The position numbers and the translations under genes are program-made. A DNA stretch of 64,000 bases. Source: an uncultured Tateyamaria sp. (GTDB lineage: Bacteria; Pseudomonadota; Alphaproteobacteria; Rhodobacterales; Rhodobacteraceae). The notes beneath the pieces are model-generated. The model made no database searches. It saw nothing but the letters and a program-made list of their open reading frames with translations, and had not been told where the DNA came from. How positions within the stretch are numbered: position 1 is the stretch's first letter; every line of letters begins with the position of its first letter. Positions 53,358-63,205 of this stretch are shown here, in pieces. Location of the stretch: NCBI RefSeq assembly GCF_947496075.1, contig NZ_CANMBJ010000001.1, positions 186,001 through 250,000 of the forward strand. The letters are read 5' to 3'.

Positions 53358-54772
53358 TACATGAGATCCTCCATTCCGGGACGGCGCGCAGGCCAGTCCG
53401 TCATATCGTGCCATGCTTGTGCCAATCGCAGCAAGAGCGCGTCGCTGCCCCGGCGTCCAATCAATTGTAGTCCCATGGGCAGATCGCGCGGACCGCCAAA
53501 ACCGGCCGGTACACACACAACAGGCAAGCCAAGCAAACTCGCGGGCACCACGACTTCCATCCAGCGGTGATATGTATCCATCGCCGTGCCACCGATCTCG
53601 CGCGGCCAATCAATTGAGACGTCGAAAGGCCACATCTGGGCGGACGGCAGCACAAGCACGTCACAGCTTTCGAACAAGGTCGTGGCGGCCCTGAACCAGC
53701 TTGATCTTACCACACTGGCCCTATGCACTTCCATCGCAGACAAGGTGAGACCGCGTTCGATCTCCCAAATCGCTGTGTCTTTCAATTGATCGCGCTGGGC
53801 TGGGTCCGCATACAGAACCTCAAGGTTCCCTGCCACAGCCCAACTGCGCAACGTGATCCAGGACGACCAAATAGCATCGCGATCAAACGGGGCATTCAAG
53901 GCGTCCACCGTGACGCCGAGCGTCTCCATCTCCGTCAACGCCGCCTTGCACAGATCCAACACACCAGCCTCCATTGGCAGCGCGCCACCCCAATCGCCCA
54001 GCCAACCAACGCGCAACCCGTCGGCACCGCCACCGATCTGTGGCAATGCGGGCGGCGCATCGACACCATGCGGCTGGCGTGGATCGGACCCTGTCATCGT
54101 ATCCAGAAGGGCTGCCAGATCGCTCGGTGTACGGGCCATCGGCCCATTTGTGGAAAGCTGATGCAAGAAGCTATCGCCCATCGGTTCCGACGGCACGAGG
54201 CCCCAGCTTGGCCGCATTCCATACACATTGTTCCATCCCGCCGGGTTGCGCAGAGACCCCATCATGTCCGAGCCGTCGGCGACGCTCAGCATCCCGGTGG
54301 CCAAGGCCACCCCTGCCCCACCAGACGATCCACCCGCGCTGCATTCAGTATCGTAAGGGTTGCGGGTTGCGCCAAAGACCGGGTTGATGCTGTGCGACCC
54401 CAGGCCAAACTCCGGCGTATTTGTCTTTCCAATGATGATGGCTCCGGCATCACGCAACCGGGCCACCATGATGTCATCGGATTGCGCCACCTGCCCGGCA
54501 AACAAAGGTGACCCCATAGAGGTCGGCAGGCCCTTGGCGTTTGCCAAATCCTTGATAGCCATCGGGATGCCATGCAACCAGCCTGCCTTAGGCGCTGAAT
54601 CAGCCGCGCGCGCCTCGGACATCAAAGCGTCGGCATCTCGCAACGACACAATCGCGTTGACCTTTGGATTGATTGCAGAAATGCGATTAAGCGTCTGCTC
54701 CATGAGCGCTTCTGCAGTGATGTTGCCCGCATCCAACTGTGTCCGCAGTGCGAGCGCACCTTGCTGGATCAT
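53357..54772 (-). CDS. amidase (amidase signature family)
   Basis: 471 residues. The Ser-cisSer-Lys triad is supplied by Lys in GIPMAIKDLANAKG (about residue 73), and by the GGSSGG run in ECSAGGSSGGAGVALATGM, as in GatA/amidase enzymes. A C-terminal GGPRDLPMGLQLIG is also typical. The N-terminus TAEALMEQTLNRISAINPK fits the family. It hydrolyses a carboxamide of unknown identity; not GatA, because no gatB/C are near. Overlaps DUF2189 by one base. Confidence 0.9.
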   Translation of the reverse strand: MIQQGALALRTQLDAGNITAEALMEQTLNRISAINPKVNAIVSLRDADALMSEARAADSAPKAGWLHGIPMAIKDLANAKGLPTSMGSPLFAGQVAQSDDIMVARLRDAGAIIIGKTNTPEFGLGSHSINPVFGATRNPYDTECSAGGSSGGAGVALATGMLSVADGSDMMGSLRNPAGWNNVYGMRPSWGLVPSEPMGDSFLHQLSTNGPMARTPSDLAALLDTMTGSDPRQPHGVDAPPALPQIGGGADGLRVGWLGDWGGALPMEAGVLDLCKAALTEMETLGVTVDALNAPFDRDAIWSSWITLRSWAVAGNLEVLYADPAQRDQLKDTAIWEIERGLTLSAMEVHRASVVRSSWFRAATTLFESCDVLVLPSAQMWPFDVSIDWPREIGGTAMDTYHRWMEVVVPASLLGLPVVCVPAGFGGPRDLPMGLQLIGRRGSDALLLRLAQAWHDMTDWPARRPGMEDLM

Positions 54773-54811
54773 GTGATTGGCCTCCCTTCGAGTTGGCAGG
54801 CCAAAGGCGGG

Positions 54812-55936
54812 TTACTCCGCCTGCGCCTCTGCCCGGGACTTGCCCGATACATCCAAAGCTAACGTGGCCGCCATCAACCCATCAAGGTCTCCGTCCAGAA
54901 CACCCTTGGTGTCAGACGTCTCGTAATTGGTGCGCAGGTCTTTCACCATCTGGTAGGGCTGCAAGACATAGGATCGGATCTGGTTGCCCCACCCCGCATC
55001 GCCCTTGTTCTCATGCATCTCGTTCACAGCAGCATTCCGGCGGTCCAACTCCATCTGATAAAGGCGGCTTTTCAACGCCTTCATCGCAATGTCGCGGTTC
55101 TGGTGCTGGGATTTTTCAGAGCTGGTGACGACAATACCCGTGGGCGCGTGGGTGATCCGCACCGCCGAGTCGGTTGTGTTCACGTGCTGCCCGCCCGCGC
55201 CGGACGACCGGTACGTATCGATGCGAATGTCGGCAGGATTCACCTCAATCTCAATATTGTCGTCCACCACGGGATAGACACCGACGGAGGTAAAGCTGGT
55301 GTGGCGTTTCGCGGCACTGTCAAACGGGCTGATGCGCACAAGTCGGTGCACGCCGCTTTCCGACTTTAGCCAACCATAAGCATTCTGGCCGCTGATCTTG
55401 TAGGTGGCCGACTTGATGCCAGCCTCTTCCCCCGCGCTTTCGGACTGCAGTTCAACCTTGTAGCCCTTCTTTTCCGCCCAACGGACATACATCCGCGCCA
55501 GCATTGCGGCCCAGTCACAGGATTCTGTTCCGCCCGCGCCCGAGTTGATCTCAAGGAAGGTGTCGTTGCCGTCAGCCTCACCATCAAGCAGCGCCTCAAG
55601 CTCTTTCTGAGCCGCCGTTTCGGCCAGTGCCTTAATCGCAGCTTCCGCGTCAGCGACAACCTCGTCATCTTCCTCCATCTCACCCAACTCAATGAGTTCG
55701 ATATTATCTGCCAGATCCTGCTTGATGCGATCATGCGTTTCCATGGCATCCACAAGCATCTGGCGGTCACGCATCAGCTTTTGCGCAGCCTCGGGATCGT
55801 CCCACAGGTTGGGGTCCTCGACACGCGCGTTGAACTCTTCCAATCGGTGCTGGGCCGTTTCAACATCCAGCCGCTGAGCCAACAAAGCCACCGACTTTTC
55901 AATCTCTTCGACGACATTCTGAATTTCGGCGCGCAT
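54812..55936 (-). CDS. prfB: peptide chain release factor 2
   Basis: 374 residues from ATG 55936 (AAGGATGGG upstream; the frame opens 18 codons earlier). RF2 landmarks: the SPF tripeptide recognising stop codons ([14 protein letters not shown]) and the GGQ loop ([14 protein letters not shown]). The gene reads in one frame from start to stop, so the autoregulatory +1 frameshift of enterobacteria is absent, as in many alphaproteobacteria. Reads UGA and UAA. Downstream of PBP1A on the same strand with an 83-bp gap. Confidence 0.95.
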   Translation of the reverse strand: MRAEIQNVVEEIEKSVALLAQRLDVETAQHRLEEFNARVEDPNLWDDPEAAQKLMRDRQMLVDAMETHDRIKQDLADNIELIELGEMEEDDEVVADAEAAIKALAETAAQKELEALLDGEADGNDTFLEINSGAGGTESCDWAAMLARMYVRWAEKKGYKVELQSESAGEEAGIKSATYKISGQNAYGWLKSESGVHRLVRISPFDSAAKRHTSFTSVGVYPVVDDNIEIEVNPADIRIDTYRSSGAGGQHVNTTDSAVRITHAPTGIVVTSSEKSQHQNRDIAMKALKSRLYQMELDRRNAAVNEMHENKGDAGWGNQIRSYVLQPYQMVKDLRTNYETSDTKGVLDGDLDGLMAATLALDVSGKSRAEAQAE

Positions 55937-56019
55937 GTCCCATCCTTCTTGGCAGAGCTTCGAGATAGCCCATGCAAGACTGCGCGACAAGATCAGTTGG
56001 AGTGCTCCGGACGGTCAGC

Positions 56020-58530
56020 TTAGTACAGACCGCCCGAACTCAGCGTACCGAAGTTTGCCTTGGGGCCTACAACTGCTTTCTTGCCGGTCGAGGTGGTCAC
56101 CTGACGGCCACCGCTGCCCACTTCTTCGAACAAGGGCAGATCAGCGCCCATCGCAAATCCACCATCGAAAGTGATGCCGAACGTCGGCTCAAACCCATCC
56201 CGGAAACACTCGCTAACCACGTTGTCGCCTGCCGCCGCATCGCTCAAACGCGCACCGGAAAAGCGGTCGATTTTGATGAACATGCATTCCTCAGGCACAT
56301 CGAATGAACCGCCACCATACTTAGCAATCGCTTCTTGCATGAAGGTGTTGAATACGGGGCCACACATACCGCCGCCAGACGCGCCCTTGCCAAGGCTGCG
56401 CGGTTGGTCGTAGCCAATGTAGCAGCCTGCAACGATGTCGCTGGAAAATCCGATGAACCAGACGTCCTTGGCGTCGTTTGTGGTCCCTGTTTTACCGGCA
56501 ATTGGAACTGGAAGGTTCACGCTTCGTGACGCGGTGCCGCGATCGACCACGCCCTTCATCATCGATGTCAATTGATAGGCTGTCACGGGGTCCATTACGC
56601 GCTGGCGATTGGATACCACCCGCGGCGCAATGCCCGGATCAAGGCTGGCCAGTTGCGTGCAGTCACGGCACTCACGTTCATCATGGCGATAAACGGTGCG
56701 ACCAAACCGGTCCTGAACCCTGTCAATCAGCGTGGGCTGCACCCGTTCACCACCGTTCGCGAACATCGCGTAGGCCGACACCATCTGGTACAGCGTCGTT
56801 TCTTCGGACCCCAGCGAGTTGGCAAGGAACAGCCCCATGCGGTCATAAACGCCGAAGCGCTCTGCATAGTTGGCAACAATGTCCATACCGACCTCTTCCG
56901 CCAGACGGATGGTCATCAGGTTCCGCGACCGCTCGATACCAGTGCGCAGCGGTGTGGGGCCGTAGAACTTGTTGGACGAATTGCGCGGGCGCCACAGGCC
57001 CTGAGGCGTGTTGATCTCGATCGGAGCGTCCACGACGATGGTGGCCGGGGAATACCCGCTGTCGAGGGCGGCCGCATAGACAAACGGTTTGAATGACGAC
57101 CCCGGCTGCCGCTTGGCCTGTGTGGCGCGGTTGAAGACCGAGTTCTGGTAGCTGAACCCACCCTGCATGGCGATCACACGGCCCGTGTTCACGTCCATGG
57201 CCACAAAGCCGCCCTGCACGCGCGGCACCTGACGCAAGGTCCAACGGATAAAGGAACCATTGTCATCGGCCGTCATGGCACGCACATGCACCACGTCACC
57301 AACTTCGAAATTGTCAAAGAAGTTGCCCTGGATCCACTTGATGTCTTCGCGCGGAACAACCGCGGCCGGTTCGCTGTCCGTCCACCCTTCGATACCAATG
57401 CGCAGCTGCTGGTCTTCGACCTCCAAGACAACAGCGGGCCGCCATGCGCCGTTCAGGTCGATGTCACGCGCAACAGAAACACCCCTGAGGGCCTCTTCCC
57501 AATTCTCAAGCTGATCCGCTTCGATGCTCTCGCCGGTGCCGCGCCAGACGCCCTGCCCCCGATCATAGCTTTCAAGCTGGCGCCGCAATGCATAGGCCGC
57601 GATGGGTTGCATCTCGGCATCGATTGTTGCGCGGACCGTGTAGCCACCAGTAAAGAACTCACCCTCACCGTAGTCCTCGCTCAGCTGACGGCGAATTTCA
57701 TCGGTAAAGTAATCACGCGGCGGCAGCTCAGCCTTGAAGCTCTCGAAGTCGCCATTTTGCACGGATCGCAGCGGCATCGCCACCTCTGTCTCGTACGTGA
57801 CGGCATCGATATATCCGTTCTCCATCATCTCTTTCAGAACGAAGTTTCGACGGGATAACAGTCGATCCGCACGTCGCACCGGGTGAAAGTCCGACGGTGC
57901 CTTGGGCAAGGATGCGAGAAAAGCTGCCTCATGCGGCGCCAATTCGGTCAGGGTCTTGTTGAAATAAGTCTGACTGGCTGCAGCTACGCCGTAGGAGTTC
58001 TGACCAAGAAAAATCTCGTTCATATACAGTTCGAGGATTTTTTCCTTGCTCAACGCCTCTTCCACGCGGGCGGCAAGAATGATTTCCTTAATCTTACGCT
58101 CAGCTTGTCGGTCGCCGGACAGCAGGAAATTCTTCATCACCTGCTGAGTGATCGTCGACGCGCCGCGGACATCCCGCCCGCGACTGCGTACGGCATCGTA
58201 TGCGGCGGCGCCGATACCACGAAGGTCATAACCGTCATGCGAATAAAAATTCTTGTCCTCGGCCGAGATAAACGCCTGTTTCACCAGGTCCGGGATCGTC
58301 TCGGCCGGTGCAAACAGGCGGCGTTCTTGGGCAAACTCGTCAATGATCTGACCTTCACCCGAATAGATGCGGCTGATTGTGGCCGGTTGATATTGGGCCA
58401 ACGACTCGTGGCTGGGCAAGTCCCGGCCATACATCCAGAATATGGCCCCGATCGACAATGCGACCATGGCAATGCCCATCGTTACGGTGGTGAAAATCCC
58501 ACCAAAAAAGGAAAGAATGAACCGAAACAT
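56020..58530 (-). CDS. mrcA: penicillin-binding protein 1A (bifunctional transglycosylase/transpeptidase)
   Basis: 836 residues from ATG 58530 (a GTG four codons earlier is possible). Residues 5-30 are the membrane anchor (FILSFFGGIFTTVTMGIAMVAL). Glycosyltransferase motifs: ISAEDKNFYSHDGYDLRGIG and ASTITQQVMKNFLLS (about 85-130). Transpeptidase motifs: QPGSSFKPFVYAAAL (active Ser), RSRN and AGKTGTTND. An OB-like insert lies between. Polymerises and cross-links peptidoglycan. Precedes prfB; the amiC-type gene is 103 bp upstream. Confidence 0.95.
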   Translation of the reverse strand: MFRFILSFFGGIFTTVTMGIAMVALSIGAIFWMYGRDLPSHESLAQYQPATISRIYSGEGQIIDEFAQERRLFAPAETIPDLVKQAFISAEDKNFYSHDGYDLRGIGAAAYDAVRSRGRDVRGASTITQQVMKNFLLSGDRQAERKIKEIILAARVEEALSKEKILELYMNEIFLGQNSYGVAAASQTYFNKTLTELAPHEAAFLASLPKAPSDFHPVRRADRLLSRRNFVLKEMMENGYIDAVTYETEVAMPLRSVQNGDFESFKAELPPRDYFTDEIRRQLSEDYGEGEFFTGGYTVRATIDAEMQPIAAYALRRQLESYDRGQGVWRGTGESIEADQLENWEEALRGVSVARDIDLNGAWRPAVVLEVEDQQLRIGIEGWTDSEPAAVVPREDIKWIQGNFFDNFEVGDVVHVRAMTADDNGSFIRWTLRQVPRVQGGFVAMDVNTGRVIAMQGGFSYQNSVFNRATQAKRQPGSSFKPFVYAAALDSGYSPATIVVDAPIEINTPQGLWRPRNSSNKFYGPTPLRTGIERSRNLMTIRLAEEVGMDIVANYAERFGVYDRMGLFLANSLGSEETTLYQMVSAYAMFANGGERVQPTLIDRVQDRFGRTVYRHDERECRDCTQLASLDPGIAPRVVSNRQRVMDPVTAYQLTSMMKGVVDRGTASRSVNLPVPIAGKTGTTNDAKDVWFIGFSSDIVAGCYIGYDQPRSLGKGASGGGMCGPVFNTFMQEAIAKYGGGSFDVPEECMFIKIDRFSGARLSDAAAGDNVVSECFRDGFEPTFGITFDGGFAMGADLPLFEEVGSGGRQVTTSTGKKAVVGPKANFGTLSSGGLY

Positions 58531-58633
58531 GACCGCTCGCACCTGTTTTCAACGGTTGCTTTTGTTCCGGTATACGCGAGGGCGCGGACAGGGTCAAAAG
58601 CGAACGGCAGCGCGATATCGCCGATGTGAACGA

Positions 58634-59842
58634 CTACTGTCGGATCAGCGGTTGCATTGCCAGATCATCATCCCGCCATTGCAGAATGCCCGCCGCCAAT
58701 GCTTCGACCATGACCGCGCGCCAAACAGGGTCGCGCAAGTTGGCAAGGTCACGTTGGTCCGACAGAAATCCGACCTCGACAAGGACAGATGGGATGTCTG
58801 CACTTTTAAGCACGGAGAACGCTGCCTCGCGCCGCGGGCGTTTGTTCATCGGACCACCTGCCGCGGCCATATTGTCGATAAGTGCCGTCGCCAAAGTTTC
58901 CGTGCGGGGCATGGTTTCGGTGCGTGCCAAATCCATCAGAACCGACGCAACCTGATCATCCGTGCCACTCAGGTCCACACCGGCCAGAATGTCGGCACGG
59001 TCATGCTGCGCCGCCAATTGAGCTGACGCCGCATCGCTTGCTTCGTCGGACAAAGTATACACCGTGGCACCTCTTGCCTGACCCTGGCTCAAGGCGTCGG
59101 CATGCAAAGACACGAAAGCATCTGCACCGACCTGATGTGCCAAAGCAACCCGGCCCGTCAGCGAAACGAACGTGTCCGTGTCGCGGGTCAATACAACTTC
59201 GATACCACCAGCCCTGCGCAATGCGTCGCGCAAGGCCAATCCAATGCCCAGCATCAGTTCTTTTTCGCTGGTGGTCTCGCGCACGGCCCCCGGATCGATC
59301 CCCCCATGACCCGGATCGATGACAACCACGAAACCGTCTTCCAGCATTCCGGGCGGTTCGTCTGCAGCCTGCACCCCCCAATCGGCATCACCCGGCGGGC
59401 CCGCCAGTTCCGCGAATTCCTGTGCCGAAACCTCTTCCAATGCGATGGTCAGGACCGCTCGACCAGATGAGGGATCGACGGGCATTGCAATTTGCTTTGG
59501 TATCATCGGCGCGTTCAGATCCAACACAAGTCGGGACCATCCGGGTTTGAAGGCTCCGAAACGTATCGCTGAAATGCGGCCGGGCTCGGGCAGCAGGGCA
59601 TCCGGCGAAATACCGGAGAAATCCACCTCTCGAAAATCGACAACCAGCCGCGCTGGGTCCGACAATGAAAAGACACGGAATGGCACGCCCTGGCTCAACG
59701 ACAATGTCAGATCAGTTGAACCAAACCAGCCGTCAGAAATCTCACTTTCAGTGACATCCACTCGCGCCAGACCGGACAGGTCTTGCGCTATGGCCGAGAA
59801 AGCAAAAAACCACATCACCACTGCGATCAAGATCGCCCGCAT
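58634..59842 (-). CDS. amiC: N-acetylmuramoyl-L-alanine amidase, AmiC type
   Basis: 402 residues from ATG 59842; two GTG codons directly before it are possible starts. A signal peptide (MRAILIAVVMWFFAFSAIAQ) is followed by an AMIN domain (about 35-130, LSLSQGVPFRVFSLSDPARLVVDF) that targets the division site, then Amidase_3: VVIDPGHGGIDPGA (zinc His), TSEKELMLGIGLAL (zinc Glu), FVSLHADA and VEVGFLSD (catalytic Glu). Cleaves septal peptidoglycan; periplasmic. Adjacent to PBP1A, fitting a cell-wall gene cluster. Confidence 0.93.
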   Translation of the reverse strand: MRAILIAVVMWFFAFSAIAQDLSGLARVDVTESEISDGWFGSTDLTLSLSQGVPFRVFSLSDPARLVVDFREVDFSGISPDALLPEPGRISAIRFGAFKPGWSRLVLDLNAPMIPKQIAMPVDPSSGRAVLTIALEEVSAQEFAELAGPPGDADWGVQAADEPPGMLEDGFVVVIDPGHGGIDPGAVRETTSEKELMLGIGLALRDALRRAGGIEVVLTRDTDTFVSLTGRVALAHQVGADAFVSLHADALSQGQARGATVYTLSDEASDAASAQLAAQHDRADILAGVDLSGTDDQVASVLMDLARTETMPRTETLATALIDNMAAAGGPMNKRPRREAAFSVLKSADIPSVLVEVGFLSDQRDLANLRDPVWRAVMVEALAAGILQWRDDDLAMQPLIRQ

Positions 59843-59905
59843 CACCACTGCCCTTTTCGTTTTGCGTGCAGCATAGCGGCACCCGCTCCTCGCGGGAATC
59901 CCCGA

Positions 59906-61048
59906 TTAACGCCCATCCATGAATGTTTTCAGTCGGCGCAGGCCTTCCGCAATATCATCCGTTGTACGCGCGTAAGAAAAACGCAGGGTCTGGTGCCCCC
60001 GGACGGGATCAAAATCGAGGCCCGGTGTTACTGCAACCCTCGCCTCGTCCAGTATCCGCGCAGCAAATGCACGGCTGTCATCGGTCAGATCTGACACATC
60101 GGCGTAGACATAGAATGCTCCATCAGGTGGCGCGATGCGCGTGAAACCGGCCTTTGGCAGACCTTCCAGCATCAGGGCACGGTTGGTGCGGTAGACATCC
60201 AGATTTGCCTGCATCTCGTCCGTTGCGTCCATGGCAGCAAGCGCGGCCACCTGACTGGCATGCGGCGGGCATATGAACATGTTTTGAGCCAGGCGCTCAA
60301 CCACGCGCACGTGATCCTCGGGCACCACCATCCATCCGGCACGCCAACCGGTCATCGAGAAGTACTTGGAAAACGAATTGATGACATAGACATCGTCACT
60401 GACATTCAGGGCGCTGACGGCTTTAGCCTCATATTCGATGCCGTGGTAGATTTCGTCGCTGATAAAGCTGGCTCCGGCCTCTTGCGTGGCATCAACCAGA
60501 CGCGCCATGGCCGCATGGTCCAACATTGTCCCGGTGGGATTTGCCGGAGAGGCAACAAGCAAACCCCGTAAATCATGGCCCGCAAAGTCATCGGGCACCG
60601 GTTGGTAACGGTTGGCGGCGGCCGTCGGCAAATCGACCGGTGTCAGACCCAGGCCCGTCAGGATTTGACGATAGCTGGGATAACCCGGAGCACCAATACC
60701 CACACGATCCCCGCTGTCGAACAGCGCATTGAAAGCAAGTATGAAACCGCCAGACGCACCTGACGTTACGATCACACGGTCTGGATTCAGATCAACATCG
60801 TACCAGTCGCCATAGAGCCGCGCGATGCGCGCCCGAAGTGCAGGTAGCCCCAATGCAACGGTATAGCCAAGCGGCCCTTCATCCATCGCTTGCCCCAATG
60901 CGCGGATCGCCGCCTTAGGTGCCCCTGTTCCGGGTTGCCCCACTTCCATATGGATTATGTGGCGACCTGCAGATTCCGCGGCTCGTGCGGCCTCCATCAC
61001 ATCCATCACAATGAAGGGATCGACATCGCTGCGTCTTGAGGTTCGCAT
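59906..61048 (-). CDS. class I/II PLP-dependent aminotransferase
   Basis: 380 residues; ATG 61048 has AGGAG six bases upstream, while the longer frame to 61081 lacks support. Fold type I signatures: NPTG (170-173), SDEIYHGI (Asp198, Tyr201), the Schiff-base Lys228 in NSFSKYFSMTGWRAGW, and a C-terminal Arg in LRFSYART. The family includes aspartate and alanine transaminases and related enzymes; the substrate cannot be told. Divergent from the M48-TPR gene with 21 bp between starts. Confidence 0.9.
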   Translation of the reverse strand: MRTSRRSDVDPFIVMDVMEAARAAESAGRHIIHMEVGQPGTGAPKAAIRALGQAMDEGPLGYTVALGLPALRARIARLYGDWYDVDLNPDRVIVTSGASGGFILAFNALFDSGDRVGIGAPGYPSYRQILTGLGLTPVDLPTAAANRYQPVPDDFAGHDLRGLLVASPANPTGTMLDHAAMARLVDATQEAGASFISDEIYHGIEYEAKAVSALNVSDDVYVINSFSKYFSMTGWRAGWMVVPEDHVRVVERLAQNMFICPPHASQVAALAAMDATDEMQANLDVYRTNRALMLEGLPKAGFTRIAPPDGAFYVYADVSDLTDDSRAFAARILDEARVAVTPGLDFDPVRGHQTLRFSYARTTDDIAEGLRRLKTFMDGR

Positions 61049-61069
61049 GGCGTCTCCTATGATCGCACC

Positions 61070-62410
61070 ATGACCTTTCATACCCTGGCGCGGGTGGCGT
61101 CAATCCTGATCGTGTCGCTTGCGCTTGCCCTGCCAGCGCGCGCGGTAACCCTGTTGCGAGATGCAGACATGGAATACGCGCTGGCACAAGTGGCGGCGCC
61201 CGTGCTCAAGGCTGCCGGATTGAGCGCATCACGCACCAAAATCCTCGTGGTCAATGACAGCTCTCTCAACGCTTTTGTGATCAGCAACGATGCGATCTAT
61301 ATCCATTCGGGCCTGATCAGTCGGATGGACCGCGCGGCAATGCTGCAGGCTGTGATCGCACACGAGGCGGCGCATATTACCAATGGCCACATCACGCGAA
61401 GGATTACGAACCTCGGAAACGCCCGCACGGCTGCAACGCTTGGCCAGGCGCTGGCAATCCTTGCGGCAGCAGCAGGCGCCGGAGAAGGAGCCGCGGCTAT
61501 AAGCCTCGGGACGCAAAGCGCGGCACAACGCAACTTTCTGAGCCATACCAGGGCAGAAGAAACGGCCGCCGACCAATCGGGCGCGCGGTACCTGCGCAGC
61601 GCGGGCATCGATCTGGACGGCATGCTGGACGTCTTTCGCCTTTTCCGGGGCCAAGAGGTTTTGAGCGCAAGCCGACAAGACCCCTATGTCCGCTCCCACC
61701 CGCTGAGCCGTGATCGCCTGCGCACAATCGAAGGGTTTGCAGCGGCGTATGGCGGCTCTGCCACCGCAGACTCCGCCACGTCGGACTATTGGTTTGCGCG
61801 CGCAAAGGGCAAGCTGACATCCTTTACCCGTCGCCCGAGTTGGACACTGAACCGATTGGGCGAAAGCGGCTACCGCGACATTGCCTTGATGCGTGAGGCT
61901 GCTGCACGACACCAGAACTCGCAAACACGTCGCGCGATTGCTGCCATCGACAAAGCCATCGCTCTGCGCCCGCAGGATCCGTTCCTATACGATCTCAAGG
62001 GCCAAATTCTTATGGAAACCCGGCAATTCGCAGCGGCAGCGAATGCGCACGGCCGTGCGGTACAGTTGCGCCCCAACGATGGGCTGCTACAGGCCGGGTA
62101 TGGCCGTGCGCTTTTGGCCAGTGGAAATGTCAGCGCGGCCCTGCCAGCCCTTGAACGCGCCCGCCGCATTGATTTCCGGGATGGATCGATGTTGCGCGAT
62201 CTCAGCGTGGCCTATGCGAAATCCGGCCAGCGCGGCATGGCGTCACTTATCACTGCCGAGCGCTACGCCCTGCGTGGTCGGCTCGAAGATGCCGGTATTC
62301 ATGCAAAGCGGGCCACCGGCCTCCTGTCAGAAGGGTCTGGCCCTTGGCAACGGGCACAGGATGTGGTCCTTGCATCTGAACGCGCAGAAAAGCGCAAGAA
62401 ACGGAGATAG
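61070..62410 (+). CDS. periplasmic M48 metalloprotease with TPR repeats (BepA-like)
   Basis: 446 residues. Signal peptide ending near ALPARA (residues 1-25). Zinc site HEAAH (His98, Glu99, His102) within AVIAHEAAHITNGHI, the third ligand in TRAEETAADQSGARYL. Residues about 275-400 form TPR-like helical repeats (AIDKAIALRPQDPFLYDLKG). The layout is that of BepA/YfgC-type periplasmic proteases that maintain outer-membrane proteins and LPS assembly. Followed 3 bp later by the DsbA-like gene, so an envelope quality-control pair is suggested. Confidence 0.9.
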   Translation: MTFHTLARVASILIVSLALALPARAVTLLRDADMEYALAQVAAPVLKAAGLSASRTKILVVNDSSLNAFVISNDAIYIHSGLISRMDRAAMLQAVIAHEAAHITNGHITRRITNLGNARTAATLGQALAILAAAAGAGEGAAAISLGTQSAAQRNFLSHTRAEETAADQSGARYLRSAGIDLDGMLDVFRLFRGQEVLSASRQDPYVRSHPLSRDRLRTIEGFAAAYGGSATADSATSDYWFARAKGKLTSFTRRPSWTLNRLGESGYRDIALMREAAARHQNSQTRRAIAAIDKAIALRPQDPFLYDLKGQILMETRQFAAAANAHGRAVQLRPNDGLLQAGYGRALLASGNVSAALPALERARRIDFRDGSMLRDLSVAYAKSGQRGMASLITAERYALRGRLEDAGIHAKRATGLLSEGSGPWQRAQDVVLASERAEKRKKRR

Positions 62411-62413
62411 AGC

Positions 62414-63160
62414 ATGTTCTTCCGCCCCCTCGCAGCAGCCTCTTTTGCCATGGCGCTCGCCTTACCCGCCCAAGCGCTTGATCTGAGCCAGATGACCGAC
62501 GAAGAGCGGCAAATTTTCCGTGAAGAAGTACGCGCATACCTGATGGACAACCCACAGGTGATTATGGATGCGGTGCAGGTGCTGGAACAAAGGCAAGCTG
62601 CAGCACAAGCTCAAGCCGACCTTTCACTTGTGTCCGACAACGCCGAAGACATTTTCAACGACGGCTTCAGCTTTGTCGGCGGCAACCCCGATGGGGACAT
62701 CACCCTGGTCGAGTTCCTCGACTATCGCTGCGGGTTCTGCAAACGCGCCCATGGTGAGGTTGCCAAACTATTGGAAACGGATGGCAATATTCGCCTGATT
62801 GTCAAAGAATTCCCGATCCTTGGAGAACAGTCGCTGCTTGCCTCGCGATTCACTATCGCAACCAAGCAAATCGCCGGTTCAGAGGCCTACAAGAACGTCA
62901 GCGACGCTGTGATGGAAATGTCAGGCGATGTATCGATGCGCACGCTGCGGCGCATGGCATCGACCTTTGGCCTCGATGCCACCGCGATCGAAGCGCATAT
63001 GGAAAGTGAAGCGGTGACGGATGAAATCCGTCGCACCCGTGCTCTAGCCCAAAGATTGCAGATCACCGGCACGCCTACATTCGTCCTGCAAGACGAACTT
63101 GTGCGCGGCTTCCTGCCCTTTGATGAGATGCAGGCATTGGTCGACGAAAAGCGGGGATGA
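62414..63160 (+). CDS. DsbA-family thioredoxin-like protein (Com1/ScsC type)
   Basis: 248 residues. Signal peptide with ALPAQA cleavage region (residue 21). Helical N-terminal extension (about 25-85) as in ScsC or Com1. Thioredoxin core with CGFC (Cys106, Cys109) in FLDYRCGFCKRAHGEV and cis-Pro in TGTPTFVL. A thiol oxidase or isomerase in the periplasm; DsbB encoded at 17212 could recycle it, but ScsC-type proteins may need a DsbD-like partner. Follows the M48-TPR gene by 3 bp, so it is translated from the same transcript. Confidence 0.9.
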   Translation: MFFRPLAAASFAMALALPAQALDLSQMTDEERQIFREEVRAYLMDNPQVIMDAVQVLEQRQAAAQAQADLSLVSDNAEDIFNDGFSFVGGNPDGDITLVEFLDYRCGFCKRAHGEVAKLLETDGNIRLIVKEFPILGEQSLLASRFTIATKQIAGSEAYKNVSDAVMEMSGDVSMRTLRRMASTFGLDATAIEAHMESEAVTDEIRRTRALAQRLQITGTPTFVLQDELVRGFLPFDEMQALVDEKRG

Positions 63161-63205
63161 CCTGCTGAGGTCTTCAGGACGCCCGACCGCCTCCAGAAGA
63201 ACTCG

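Noticed and set aside
54812-55990. possible programmed +1 frameshift in prfB
   Set aside because: The whole RF2 sequence lies in one frame from ATG 55936 and no in-frame early UGA is present.
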